The notes under the pieces: generated by a model
What the model was told of the DNA's origin: nothing
Database searches by the model: none
Seen by the model: the letters and a program-made list of their open reading frames with translations, nothing else
In this document: positions 49,301-57,738 of the stretch, one piece after another
Numbering within the stretch: position 1 is the stretch's first letter
Layout of the letters: the number at the start of each line of letters is the position of its first letter
Translations under genes and position numbers: made by a program
Assembly: GCF_041381155.1 (NCBI RefSeq)
Contig: NC_091144.1
Span: 2,356,001 to 2,420,000, forward strand
Length of the DNA stretch: 64,000 bases
Reading direction: 5' to 3'
Origin: Argopecten irradians
Lineage: Eukaryota > Mollusca > Bivalvia > Pectinida > Pectinidae

Positions 49301-52177
49301 ATATTAAAAAAAGTAGATGAATTGAATCCTTGAAATATGTTTGTGGACAAGAAAAGTGGAGTGCAAATAGGTGAAAAGCCCATCTAAACAAGTTCAAAAT
49401 ATTAACAAATATTTATGTAAAATTGAAATAAAAAGCAGTTGACTTTGATGCTCTGTCCTTCAGACACAATGGTTTGTACGGGATGCTGTGCTACCCTAGA
49501 TACAATCATCACCTACTTGTTCAAACGTCTCACATCCAAAAAGAAGAAAGATCACCAGGGCACAGTGCCAGACAGTACAGCCTTCCTGCGTATCCTAGAA
49601 CTCCATCCCGACATCTTACAACAGGTACTCTATAAATAGCAGATCTCGGATCAGTTTAAGATAGCTATATCACAATTAGTGAACAAAGAAGAAAAAAAGA
49701 AAAAAAATTGATTAATTAAAAGCTACAACCACAAAATTGTGTTTTCCAGGATACAAACAATAAGAAATAATCTTCATTGTCTTGAATTAAATGCAAATTA
49801 ATGTTCAAATTTTCCAAAAACACTAAAAAGAAGTGTCTGAATTGAAATTTCTTGTACTGTAATGATTTATTTTGGTTTTCATTTGCCATCTGCTATAATA
49901 ATTAGGGAAATTTGAAGTGCATACTTAATATCACTGTTATTTAACTTCAGATGCTGTCAACTGTACTCAATATTATCATGTTTGAAGACTGTCGCAACCA
50001 ATGGTCAATGTCGCGGCCACTCTTAGGTCTTATTTTACTAAATGAGGAGGTATGTATTCATAATCTTCACAACTATAGAATGAAATTACTAAAAGATCCA
50101 GGAATTGATTAAAATTATATTAGTTTATTTCACCAAATGGACCAAAAATAAACCCCAGCTTAATATGCTTGTTTAGCTGTCTATGTAACTCAGACAGAGT
50201 TTTGATATGAAACATCAGTAAGTTAGACAGTGACTATGATATTTTCAAACCACTGTAGTGAGTTTAGTTTGATTTTGTTACAAGACTGCTTAGTTTGACA
50301 CGAGTACCAGTATATAATAAAAAAAAACTGTTTGATTTAAAATGTTTGTTTTGGTTTCAGTACTTCAACAAGTTACGAGATAGCATAATTTCCAGTCAGC
50401 CAGCAGATAAACAGCAAAGGATGGTTCAGTGCTTCGAAAACTTAATGCATTTAATCGAACGGTCATTACTGACCAAAAACAGAGATAGGTAAGATATCTA
50501 TGGTGATTCTCTAACCACATAAGATATTCTATGGTGATTCTCTAACCACATAAGATATTCTATGGTGATTCTCTAACCACATAAGATATTCATTGGTGAT
50601 TCTCTAACCACATAAGATATTCTTTGGTGATTCTCTAACCACATAAGATATTCTTGGTGATTCTCTAACCACATAAATATTCATGGTGATTCTCTAACCA
50701 CATAAGATATTCTATGGTGATTCTCTAACCACAAGATAAGATTCTCTACCACATAAGATATTCTTTGGTGATTCTCTAACCACATAAGATATTCTCTCTA
50801 GTTGGTGATTCTCTAACCACATAAGATATTCTATGGTGATTCTCTAACCACATAAGATATTCTATGGTGATTCTCTAGCCACATAAGATATTCTATGGTG
50901 ATTCTCTAGCCACATAAGATATTCTATGGTGATTCTCTAACCACATAAGATATTCTATGGTGATTCTCTAACCACATAAGATATTCTATGGTGATTCTCT
51001 AACCACATAAGATATTCTATGGTGATTCTCTAACCACATAAGATATTCTATGGTGATTCTCTAACCACATAAGATATTCTATGGTGATTCTCTAACCACA
51101 TAAGATATTCTATGGTGATTCTCTACCACATAAGAATTCTATGGTGATTCTACCACTATTTATGTGATTCTCTAACCACATAGATATTCTATGGTGATTC
51201 TCTAACCACATAAGATATTCTATGGTGATTCTCTAACCACATAAGATATTCTATGGTGATTCTCTAACCACATAAGATATTCTTGGTGATTCTCTAACCA
51301 CATAAGATATTCTATGGTGATTCTCTAACACATAAGATATTCTATGGTGATTCTCTAACCACATAAGATATTCTATGGTGATTCTCTAACCACATAAGAT
51401 ATTCTATGGTGATTCTCTAACCACATAAGATATTCTATGGTGATTCTCTAACCACATAAGATATTCTATGGTGATTCTCTAACCACATAAGATATTCTAT
51501 GGTGATTCTCTAACCACATAAGATATTCTATGGTGATTCTCTAACCACATAAGATATTCTATGGTGATTCTCTAACCACATAAGATATTCTATGGTGATT
51601 CTCTAACCACATAAGATATTCTATGGTGATTCTCTAACCACATAAGATATTCTATGGTGATTCTCTAACCACATAAGATATTCTATGGTGATTCTCTAAC
51701 CACATAAGATATTCTATGGTAATTCTCTAAACACATTGACCTAACAATAGGACATGTTGTTCAGGTAACAAATTTGTGATTGTTATCCCCACAATATTAC
51801 TGGTCATGTTTTCTTATCTATAAACAAGTATGATATTGGATCCAAAATGTTACTAGGAAAGTTTCTAATTTTCCATAGTACATGATAATTCCCTTATCAG
51901 TCTTGCGATGAATTTCTTTCCAATTTCCACAGTTTTATACCGAGTTTTCAAAAAAATATTCAATTTTATTAAAATCAAATGATATTGGAATGAAACTTTC
52001 AGATATTTTTTTTCTCATTTTATTTATTTATTGATTGATTGTACTTTGTATTTCAGGTTTACACAGAACTTGTCAGTGTTCCGTCGTGATGTGAATGACT
52101 CTTTAAAAGCCCCTGGAGGCCAAAGTCCGATTCCTTCATCGTCGTCCTCCTCACTAGACATGATGAGTTACAGCTAA
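22372..52177 (+). CDS. XPO7: XPO7, exportin-7/RanBP16 (27 exons visible; about 70 residues missing)
   Basis: Importin-beta superfamily nuclear transport receptor that binds RanGTP through its N-terminal region and carries cargo through nuclear pores; a HEAT-repeat solenoid. The 27 exons listed separately are in phase throughout and encode about 1030 residues. They track the human protein (about 1087 aa) nearly end to end: [10 protein letters not shown] near the N-terminus, [89 protein letters not shown] and a C-terminus of [10 protein letters not shown]. Between LNNHT (40083) and [12 protein letters not shown] (45703) the conserved stretch of about 70 residues is absent, although both flanks are phase 0, so a splice would still be in frame. 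Introns 6, 7, 8, 17, 19 and 26 hold tandem arrays. Introns 18 and 21 (visible numbering) are U12-type. Confidence 0.95.
23270..23350. repeat. 40-bp direct duplication in XPO7 intron 1
   Basis: Two identical copies of a unit beginning ACAGGGCGAGAGTAGTGTG. The rest of this 1.6-kb intron shows nothing else I can name. Confidence 0.85.
24025..24171 (+). CDS. XPO7: XPO7 exon 2
   Basis: 49 codons, phase 0: [14 protein letters not shown] to CQLLLERGN. Importin-beta N-terminal region. Donor gtaagg. Confidence 0.95.
24515..25010. repeat. Interspersed repeat with 3 internal units (XPO7 intron 2)
   Basis: Three diverged copies of a 125-145-bp unit containing CTTGCATGAAAT and the near-palindromic CCGCCACAGCCGCCATCTT. 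Similar in style to the cores at 44285 and 56699, probably a related, decayed family. Confidence 0.65.
25265..25358 (+). CDS. XPO7: XPO7 exon 3
   Basis: 31 codons plus one base: [16 protein letters not shown] to LPLEQRIDI. Donor gtaagt. Confidence 0.95.
25683..25753 (+). CDS. XPO7: XPO7 exon 4
   Basis: Completes Arg, then [19 protein letters not shown] to LVQ. Donor gtaatg. Confidence 0.95.
25912..26007 (+). CDS. XPO7: XPO7 exon 5
   Basis: 32 codons, phase 0: [18 protein letters not shown] to TKFIQ. Confidence 0.95.
26364..26441 (+). CDS. XPO7: XPO7 exon 6
   Basis: 26 codons: [18 protein letters not shown] to NQVSE, donor gtaagt at 26442. If the donor is not used the frame stays open into the following array. 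Confidence 0.93.
26466..28112. repeat. 45-bp minisatellite, about 36 copies (XPO7 intron 6)
   Basis: Consensus begins CACTTCTCTATTTACCTGTG and starts about 25 bases after the exon 6 donor. The unit is 15 codons with one frame free of stops ([15 protein letters not shown]). Most copies are identical. Copies at about 26665-26790 carry several short deletions, which may be real or assembly noise. Confidence 0.97.
28351..34010. repeat. 50-bp satellite-like array, about 113 copies (XPO7 intron 6)
   Basis: Unit begins AAGTTTTAGAGAAGCATACA and ends GAACTGTACA. Variable sites (GAAG[C/T/G/A]ATACA, ATCA[C/A]AAG, GAAC[T/A]G, rare TTAGGG) recur in the same order in separate blocks, which shows multi-unit duplications. 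The array ends 200 bases before exon 7. There are no unique spacers, so it is not a CRISPR array. Confidence 0.98.
34211..34360 (+). CDS. XPO7: XPO7 exon 7
   Basis: 50 codons: [19 protein letters not shown] to NMNFSDDSQ, donor gtacaa. Its last 34 bases seed the following array. Confidence 0.95.
34361..34680. repeat. 44-bp array copied from the exon 7 3' end, 7 copies
   Basis: Each unit repeats CATCAAAAACATGAATTTCT and CAGACGATGGTCAG followed by gttcag or gtacag, so every copy brings an exon-end segment and a GT donor-like site. Confidence 0.95.
34972..35098 (+). CDS. XPO7: XPO7 exon 8
   Basis: 42 codons plus one base: [15 protein letters not shown] to IPTSWRS, including the highly conserved [15 protein letters not shown]. 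Donor gtgagg. Confidence 0.96.
35455..35800. repeat. 58-bp array next to the exon 9 3' splice site, about 6 copies
   Basis: Unit begins CTGTATCCCTACAACTGTTA and ends GTTGGTACCCTAGACT. Its junction, GGTAC..CCTAGACTTTG.. plus ACAACTGTT, resembles the start of exon 9 (GGTACAG|CTTTCCTAGACTTTG, GCAGCTGTT), so the array appears derived from the 3' splice site and exon start. Confidence 0.93.
35803..35996 (+). CDS. XPO7: XPO7 exon 9
   Basis: Completes Ala, then [18 protein letters not shown] to SILENPQ. Acceptor GTTGGTACAG lies at the end of the 58-bp array. Confidence 0.95.
36264..36410 (+). CDS. XPO7: XPO7 exon 10
   Basis: 49 codons: [18 protein letters not shown] to FTVTSLR, donor gtaagt. Confidence 0.96.
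36836..37011 (+). CDS. XPO7: XPO7 exon 11
   Basis: 58 codons plus 2 bases: [18 protein letters not shown] to LESVTVVL. Donor gtacgt inside CTCAAGTACG. Confidence 0.95.
37511..37568 (+). CDS. XPO7: XPO7 exon 12
   Basis: 19 codons: [19 protein letters not shown]; donor gtttgt is weaker than the others. Confidence 0.93.
38305..38437 (+). CDS. XPO7: XPO7 exon 13
   Basis: 44 codons plus one base: [18 protein letters not shown] to EISIQE. Confidence 0.95.
38799..38904 (+). CDS. XPO7: XPO7 exon 14
   Basis: Completes Gly, then [18 protein letters not shown] to MDGELAC; almost identical to the human segment. Confidence 0.96.
39115..39253 (+). CDS. XPO7: XPO7 exon 15
   Basis: Completes Arg, then [17 protein letters not shown] to VHKMSK. 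Confidence 0.96.
39437..39510 (+). CDS. XPO7: XPO7 exon 16
   Basis: 24 codons plus 2 bases: [18 protein letters not shown] to FVGK. Confidence 0.96.
39939..40083 (+). CDS. XPO7: XPO7 exon 17
   Basis: Completes Ile, then [17 protein letters not shown] to QFMLNNHT, phase 0, donor gtaagt. Its last 45 bases are copied downstream. The next conserved residues expected are not found in the window. Confidence 0.95.
40084..40440. repeat. 71-bp array copied from the exon 17 end plus donor, 5 copies
   Basis: Each unit holds CTGGTCAAGCTGGACGCTGT, CCAGTTCATGTTAAATAACC and ACACAGTAAGTCC, that is the exon end ([13 protein letters not shown]) and a strong 5' splice site, then about 26 bases of intron. Starts of actggtcaag lie at 40038 (exon), 40109, 40180, 40251, 40322 and 40393. 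Confidence 0.96.
40722..42490. repeat. 71-bp minisatellite, about 25 copies (XPO7 intron 17)
   Basis: Unit begins CTAATTATCTACATGAAAAT and ends GTACTTGTGGTTTTGTTA. Two main subtypes differ at CTACCGCAG/CTACAACAG and TTTGAACA/TTTGCACA. Some units have deletions and one has a G-run, near 42409. The same 71-bp length as the preceding exon-derived array is notable. Confidence 0.97.
42491..43330. repeat. Diverged second copy of the exon-17-end/intron/71-bp block
   Basis: AACCACACAGTAAGTCCAAT at 42490-42510 and GTCAGTTCATGTTAAATGG repeat the exon 17 end. The next 300 bases resemble 40445-40740 (shared AATTAGCAAAAATTAC-like and GCTAGTTATT segments). After 42855, TTATCTACATGAAAAATAAC begins decayed 71-bp units. 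This points to an older duplication of the whole block. Confidence 0.7.
44285..45480 (+). mobile_element. (GTCC)n element with 155-bp tandem core, complete-looking copy
   Basis: Starts with hairpin AGCCCACCATCATCATGG plus TGGGCT, then a GTCC-rich run (44335-44375), then about 6 to 7 units of 155 bp containing GTTACCGCTATTTCTCAGAA and the palindromic AAGATGGCC..GGCCGCCATCTT. It ends with GGTGGGCGCCAGATCCC and a small hairpin, GATCCCTTTGGGATC. No coding capacity, so non-autonomous. Lies in XPO7 intron 17. Confidence 0.8.
45703..45791 (+). CDS. XPO7: XPO7 visible exon 18
   Basis: 29 codons plus 2 bases: [18 protein letters not shown] to MMLFDW. Donor is U12-type GTATCCTTT. Confidence 0.95.
45792..46100 (+). 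other. XPO7: U12-type intron (309 bp) in XPO7
   Basis: 5' splice site GTATCCTTT at 45792-45800 and branch-point TCCTTAACC at 46084-46092, about 11 bases before the AG at 46100. Both match the minor-spliceosome consensus, and there is no polypyrimidine tract. Confidence 0.88.
46101..46208 (+). CDS. XPO7: XPO7 visible exon 19
   Basis: Completes Ile, then [19 protein letters not shown] to MAELAQS. Donor AGCAG|gtaggt. Confidence 0.95.
46209..46740. repeat. G-rich 26-50-bp array starting at the exon 19 donor
   Basis: Units of the type GGTGGGGGAGAGGGGCAGAG plus CAAATA. GCAGAGCA..TAGGTGGG echoes the exon end and donor (GCAGAGCAG|GTAGGTATTGG). Strongly purine-biased on the plus strand. Confidence 0.93.
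46875..46968. repeat. 47-bp direct duplication in XPO7 intron 19
   Basis: Two identical copies with ATTATAAGAATGCTGCTGTT. Confidence 0.9.
47021..47103 (+). CDS. XPO7: XPO7 visible exon 20
   Basis: Completes Arg, then [17 protein letters not shown] to MIATY. Donor gtatgt. Confidence 0.95.
47426..47480 (+). CDS. XPO7: XPO7 visible exon 21
   Basis: Completes Gly, then [17 protein letters not shown] plus AA. Donor is U12-type GTATCCTTT. Confidence 0.94.
47481..47977 (+). other. XPO7: Second U12-type intron (497 bp) in XPO7
   Basis: 5' splice site GTATCCTTT at 47481-47489 and branch-point TCCTTAACT at 47960-47968, about 11 bases before AG 47976-47977. Confidence 0.88.
47978..48137 (+). CDS. XPO7: XPO7 visible exon 22
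   Basis: Completes Lys, then [19 protein letters not shown] to SISQRDLM, containing [15 protein letters not shown]. Confidence 0.96.
48560..48698 (+). CDS. XPO7: XPO7 visible exon 23
   Basis: 46 codons plus one base: [16 protein letters not shown] to ISEGLTAL. Confidence 0.96.
49464..49624 (+). CDS. XPO7: XPO7 visible exon 24
   Basis: Completes Asp, then [18 protein letters not shown] to HPDILQQ. A Lys-rich loop (SKKKKD) is present. Confidence 0.95.
49951..50049 (+). CDS. XPO7: XPO7 visible exon 25
   Basis: 33 codons: [19 protein letters not shown] to LILLNEE. Confidence 0.96.
50361..50488 (+). CDS. XPO7: XPO7 visible exon 26
   Basis: 42 codons plus 2 bases: [18 protein letters not shown] to LLTKNRD. 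Donor gtaagat. Confidence 0.95.
50489..51735. repeat. 31-bp minisatellite beginning at the exon 26 donor, about 40 copies
   Basis: Unit ATAAGATATTCTATGGTGAT plus TCTCTAACCAC. The first copy is the intron start itself (GTAAGATATCTATGGTG). Later copies have lost the GT (CATAAGATATT), so they do not keep the splice site. Short deletions cluster around 50640-50800 and 51120-51190. Confidence 0.97.
52057..52177 (+). CDS. XPO7: XPO7 last exon
   Basis: Completes Arg, then [17 protein letters not shown] to a Ser-rich tail [13 protein letters not shown] and TAA. Confidence 0.95.
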
Positions 52178-53823
52178 TGTTAGCTTTCTGGTGTGAATGT
52201 GTTCCTAGGTTTTCTCTTTGTTGCCTGACCTGGGCCTCCCAACCCATGGTATGGATGTCCATTAGGGCGATGTTACCTGGTGACTGTAGGTATGGATGCA
52301 GCCATACTGTTAGGGTGGATCTGGCCCCATGGACACTAGTCGATTGGGTTCAGGCCTCGGTCTGACAACTTGTGGTATGAACGGTCTATTAACTGGACAC
52401 CAAGATCTGGTGTGAATGGTCATTTTAATGATAAAACTTTTGTTGGAGTGGCCTATCATTCATTTCAAATGTGGATTATCATTAGCAGCCATGTGGATTA
52501 TCATTGGACGACATGAGATTATCATCAGAGGTAAAATGAGTTATCTTCAAAGCTTGAGTGGATTATTTTTGGACATCATGTGGATTATCATCAGATGTAA
52601 AATGGATTATAGGAGGTTGTGTGGATTATCATTGGAAGTCTGTGGATCATCTTAGAGATCGTGTGAATTATCATCTACTGTAATTCGTTACAGCGGCAGT
52701 ATACCTATCTGGATGGATGACCAATGTTTGTGTGGAATGTGATTTTCTCTGGTTTAACACAGGACACCAATGAAAAGTGAGGAAAAAACCTTGACAATAC
52801 CAAGAAAGATAAATATCAAAACATCTGCTGACCATGCTCTTTGTAACTGTGAAATTGCTTTGAAAGTGACACAAGATTGTTGTACAATTGCTTCTTCAGT
52901 TCAGTCTAGATGAAAATGTCTGATAAGTATGGTCTATTAATGGCTAGAAGTGTTTATAACACATATCACAATAAAATTTATTAGTTTTAAAATGAAATCC
53001 ATAATTGTCAGAAATAAATATCAAGTAAGAGTGCTTTAACACAAACAGCTGGAGAGATTTTGAGAACCAAAAGCAGGATTTCCTTTGATGCACGTTTTGT
53101 GTGTATGTGGACTCCTAAAATAAAATGACAGGGGAGTCAATGTGAAATGTATTTAACATTTTGAAATGACAAGTATATCTAAGTGAGATAGAGTCATTAC
53201 AGTATAAAATGTACATGAGCATATAAAAATATCTTAGTACCGCAGACATATTACTGTAAATCAAAATGGATTCCAAGATTTTAGTATAGGACTCCATGTC
53301 TAGCTAACGGAACCCTAACAAAGTCAAAACTGAAGGAAAAACAGTTTAGGATAGGTTTGAAATATCAGTTAAAACATAGTGAACGTAGAAAATTGTGGGT
53401 GGTTAGTGTTCATAGCAACAGTGTGGTACCTGTTCATGTTTAAGGTGAAAAAGCTTGTTTCTGATTGCAGGGATTAATCTAGGTTTTGGGAATTTGAATC
53501 TTATTATATTTGTCCAAAATTATATTCTTTTGACGAAAAAGTACTGTTAAACAACTAATTTTATTTTAAGATTTAGTAAAGCAAGATTTTAAGCTCAAGA
53601 ATGAAATATTTGAGTTTATTATAAAATATGCAGCGCAGTAGCTGTATGATAAATATGAAGAAACTTGCAAACAAAAGTCTTTAAAAAATTAATGAAAAAC
53701 ATTTTTTAGCCTCAAATGGTGAATTTTTAAATCTTCAGGGGAATTTTAGGCAAGAGGGTAATTAATTCCTTGAGGGTAAATTTACCCATGAACGTAAATA
53801 AATCAGAGCTAGATTGATCCCTG
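52178..53823 (+). other. XPO7 3' UTR and downstream sequence
   Basis: No coding signal. 52468-52680 holds loose repeats of ATGTGGATTATCATT. The first canonical polyadenylation signal is at 52970. A single copy of the unit that later forms the 53.8-54.4-kb array occurs at 53428-53470. Confidence 0.6.
52970..52975 (+). terminator. XPO7: Candidate XPO7 polyadenylation signal AATAAA
   Basis: First canonical hexamer after the stop, about 790 bases downstream. Further AATAAA motifs near 53014, 53118 and 55838 could give longer 3' UTRs. Confidence 0.5.
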
Positions 53824-54380
53824 GATTGGATGACATCATGTGTAAAGTGAAAGAGCGTGTTTCAGATTGGATGACCTGTTCATGTTTAAGGTGAGAGAGA
53901 GCTTGTTTCTGATTGGATGACCTGTTCATGTTTAAGGTGAGAGAGAGCTTGTTTCTGATTGGATGACCTGTTCATGTTTAAGGTGAGAGAGAGCGTGTTT
54001 CAGATTGGATGACCTGTTCATGTTTAAGGTGAGAGAGAGCTTGTTTCTGATTGGATGACATGTTCATGTTTAAGGTGAGAGAGAGCTTGTTTCAGATTGG
54101 ATGACCTGTTCATGTTTAAGGTAGAGAGAGAGCTTGTTTCTGATTGGATGACCTGTTCATGTTTAAGGTGAGAGAGAGCTTGTTTCTGATTGGATGACAT
54201 GTTCATGTTTAAGGTGAGAGAGAGCTTGTTTCTGATTGGATGACATGTTCATGTTTAAGGTGAGAGAGAGCTTGTTTCTGATTGGATGACATGTTCATGT
54301 TTAAGGTGAGAGAGAGCTTGTTTCTGATTGGATGACATGTTCATGTTTAAGGTGAGAGAGAGCTTGTTTCTGATTGGATG
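53824..54380. repeat. 46-bp minisatellite, about 12 copies
   Basis: Unit begins GATTGGATGACCTGTTCATG and continues TTTAAGGTGAGAGAGAGC. The first unit is the most diverged. Open frames here are repeat artefacts. Confidence 0.96.
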
Positions 54381-55255
54381 TTTTAGGTCTATAGAAGGAT
54401 GCTGTTTAAAGGGACATTATACCAACAGTTTACAATAACGGGATGTGTCAGATTTGTCTATCGGTGTTTTTGAGAAGGATTTTCTGTATTAAGGTGGAAT
54501 TATTGATCTGAGGAAGTATGTCCTTGGAAAACATGTCCGTGGGGGTATTGTGTGATAGTGATAGAAATTCTTGTATACATGGATTCTAAACAGACATTTA
54601 CAACATTTTTACGCCCCTTTTTTCGTTCTGTTGCAAGTATCCGTTTTCATCAGCTCTGATCATTTTATTTTTATTTTTTTTGGTGCTGAATCAAATGTGC
54701 TAGAAGTAGTGTATTGGACCAGCTGAGTATGTGATTTGTACTGGATAACTGAAATAATGTATGTAATGAGAGAAAGGCTAGAAGTCAGGACATAATCATG
54801 CTTACAATGGAACCTTTATCTCCATACGTATGTGATAAAAGGTCTTTAGTCAGAGAATGTTAAAGTGATTTGAAATGTATTGAGATCTATTTTGAAAAGT
54901 GCTGGTTTAACATAAAAATCATTAACCAGTTATATACAGCATAGTGCTTACAATGTTTATGAAAAAGTGCTTTATTTACAAATTATGAGCATGTATTGTT
55001 CAAAACATTATTTTGCTGCCATTAAAAAAGTCCCTTTAATAATTGTAGCAGTGCTTCCCTTGAGAGATTAAGGGATAATATTGATGTCAGATTGTGTCAT
55101 GATAAGTAATTACTGTATATTGATAAATCTCCGAATTTGTAACCTCACATAATGGAAATGTTGATTCATTTACAATTACTATGAGGGTATATGTGATATT
55201 GCAACAGTAAGTTCTGGGGTAATGTTATATCTATCAAAATATTGACTTTGTCAAT
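54381..55255. other. Non-genic sequence
   Basis: AT-rich, no exon, repeat or site that I can support. Confidence 0.5.
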
Positions 55256-55480
55256 GGGCGGGACTGATGACAAGTTGTAATGGGATGTTGTTGTGTGATG
55301 GGCAGGTGGGCGGGACTGATGACAAGTTGTAATGGGGGTGTTGTTGTGTGATGGGCAGGTGGGCGGGACTGATGACAAGTTGTAATGGGGATGTTGTTGT
55401 GTGATGGGCAGGTGGGCGGGACTGATGACAAGTTGTAATGGGGGTGTTGTTGTGTGATGGGCAGGGGCGGGGTTATGCTA
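55256..55480. repeat. 53-bp minisatellite, 4 copies
   Basis: Unit begins GGGCGGGACTGATGACAAGT and contains GTTGTTGTGTGATGGGC. GC-richer than its surroundings. Confidence 0.95.
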
Positions 55481-56258
55481 TCATTGCATGCTTCAGAGGG
55501 AAAGCTGATGACATCATGACATGATCCTAACATTGTGTGATTGGGAAACCAAGAGAAATTGATGATATGACTGGGTGAGTGGAATTCTGACTGGATGGAG
55601 TAGTAACAGCACCATAGTGTGACTGGTTAAATAACCTTGTGTGATCTGTAAGTGAAATATCTGAGAGCTGTACATGTCATTGTTTAGTCTGTATACTTCA
55701 GTCACACTAATATTGCTCACATATGTGTGTCATAGTAGAGCATCGTACAGCAGTAACATATGTGTGCTGCCTGGGGTACAGATTCTGAAATTTACTGTTT
55801 TCCATGTTGTTATTCTATAGTATGTTGTTTGGAGGAAATAAAACATGAATGATAATGATACGTATGTTGTTAGATGAATTATTTTTATCCCATAACTATG
55901 CATGTTTCACAATGAAAAACCCATGTGATAAATCCTGTAGCAGTTGGTTATCGTTTATGTTTACACACATACGACGCCTCTGATGGGTCAACTCCAAGAT
56001 CTCTTGATTCCGATAGGCTCTCAACTTTGGGCTACTTTTCACAGCGCGTTTTCTTTTAAATATCATTGTATTTACTGTTTAACAGGGAGCTGCTTATTCA
56101 AAGTATTAAACAATAGAATATTGGCTCTTTATGTATGCGCTATATTTTATGGTGAGAAGTTATCACTACGCATTGTATGGTGGTAAGTTTCCCTGAATGA
56201 AGATGAGAAAATGGTCACCACGGTATAAATATAGAGTTAAAGTTATGGGATAAATAAG

Positions 56259-56379
56259 TTCCCCAACGTGTGACTGTTTATCATGTTTATCTAAACTCTC
56301 GTTAGTTAATTTTCAAAATTTGAAAATTAACTAACTCGAGTTTGATAAACATGATAAACCACAGTCACTTGTTGAGGAA
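56259..56379. repeat. Large palindrome, about 58-bp arms
   Basis: Arms meet at TTTTCAAAATTTGAAAA near 56318. GTTTATCATGTTTAT on the left pairs with ATAAACATGATAAAC on the right, and the outer TTCCCCAAC pairs loosely with GTTGAGGAA. Transcribed, it would form a long hairpin. Confidence 0.85.
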
Positions 56380-56542
56380 CCTCTATCTCTACGACTCATT
56401 AAACCTGTTCCTGTGGTCAATTGATCAAATATTTACACAAGTGTGTGAGATGTTCACTTGTTGAGGAACCTCTATCTCTACGACTCATTAAACCTGTTCC
56501 TGTGGTCAATTGATCAAATATTTACACAAGTGTGTGAGATGT
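56364..56542. repeat. 90-bp direct duplication overlapping the palindrome arm
   Basis: Two copies of a unit starting CACTTGTTGAGGAACCTCTA and ending GTGTGTGAGATGTT. Confidence 0.9.
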
Positions 56543-56698
56543 TCTGATCAAATATCAATTTTAAACCATGACATAGATTTGAATAATCACCATATCGGTG
56601 AGATAGTTGGACCAGATCATCCTACAAGTTAACGTACCGGTAGATTTGTACAATCACCAGGAGCTGGGTAATATACCATTTAGTTGGACCAGATCATT

Positions 56699-57738
56699 AG
56701 CCCACCATCATCAGATGGTGGGCTATTCAAATCTCTTTTTGTCCGTGGTCCGTGGTCTGTCCTTCCGTCCGTCCGTCCGTTCGTCCGTCCGTCCGTCCTT
56801 CCGTCCATCCGTCCATCCGTCCGTCCTTCCGTCCGTTAACATTTCTTGTTACCGCTATTTCTCGAAAAGGGCTGAAGGGATCTTTCTCAAATTTCATATG
56901 TAGGTTCCCCTAGGGCCCTAGTTGTGCATATTGCATTTTAGGACCGATCGGTCAACAAGATGGCCGCTAGGCCGCCATCTTGGATTTTGATAGTTAAAGT
57001 TTGTTACCTCTATTTCTCAGAAAGTACTGTAGGGATCTCTCTCAAATTTCACATGTAGGTTCCCCTAGGGCCCTTGTTGTGTATATTGCATTTTAGGACC
57101 GATCGGTCAACAAGATGGCCGCCAGGCCGCCATCTTGGATTTTGATAGTTAAAGTTTGTTACCGCTATTTCTCAGAAAGTACTGAAGGGATCTCTCTCAA
57201 ATTTCACATGTATGTTCCCCCTAGGGCCCTAGTTGTGCATATTGCATTTTAGGACCGATCGGTTAACAAGATGGCCGCCAGGCCGCCATCTTGGATTTTG
57301 ATAGTTAAAGTTTGTTACCGCTATTTCTCAGAAAGTACTGAAGGGATCTCTCTCAAATTTCACATGTAGGTTCCCCTAGGGCCCTAGTTGTGCATATTGC
57401 ATTTTAGGACCGATCGGTTAACAAGATGGCCGCCAGGCCGCCATCTTGGATTTTGATAGTTAAAGTTTGTTACCGCTATTTCTCAGAAAGTACTGAAGGG
57501 ATCTCTCTCAAATTTCACATGTAGGTTCCCCTAGGGCCCTAGTTGTGCATAATGCATTTTAGGACCGATCGGTTAACAAGATGGCCGCCAGGCCGCCATC
57601 TTGGATTTTGATAGTTAAAGTTTGTTACCTCTATTTCTCAGAAAGTACTGAAGGGATCTCTCTCAAATTTCACATGTAGGTTCCCCTAGGGCCCTAGTTG
57701 TGCATATTGCATTTTAGGACCGATCGGTCAACAAAATG
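56699..57738 (+). mobile_element. (GTCC)n element with 155-bp core, 3'-truncated copy
   Basis: Same family as 44285-45480: 5' hairpin AGCCCACCATCATCAGATGG, GTCC-rich run 56757-56838, then about 5 to 6 core units in phase 155 bp apart (56993, 57148 and so on). Stops within a unit after GATCGGTCAACAAAATG and lacks the 3' hairpin. Units are more alike than in the first copy. Confidence 0.8.

Noticed and set aside
7373-52177. Functional link between ARHGAP19 and XPO7
   Set aside because: A different Rho GAP (p50RhoGAP) is a known exportin-7 cargo, but adjacency of these two genes on its own is not evidence for cargo recognition here.
54024-55533. Minus-strand open frames over 54-55.5 kb
   Set aside because: Translations of the 46-bp and 53-bp minisatellites.
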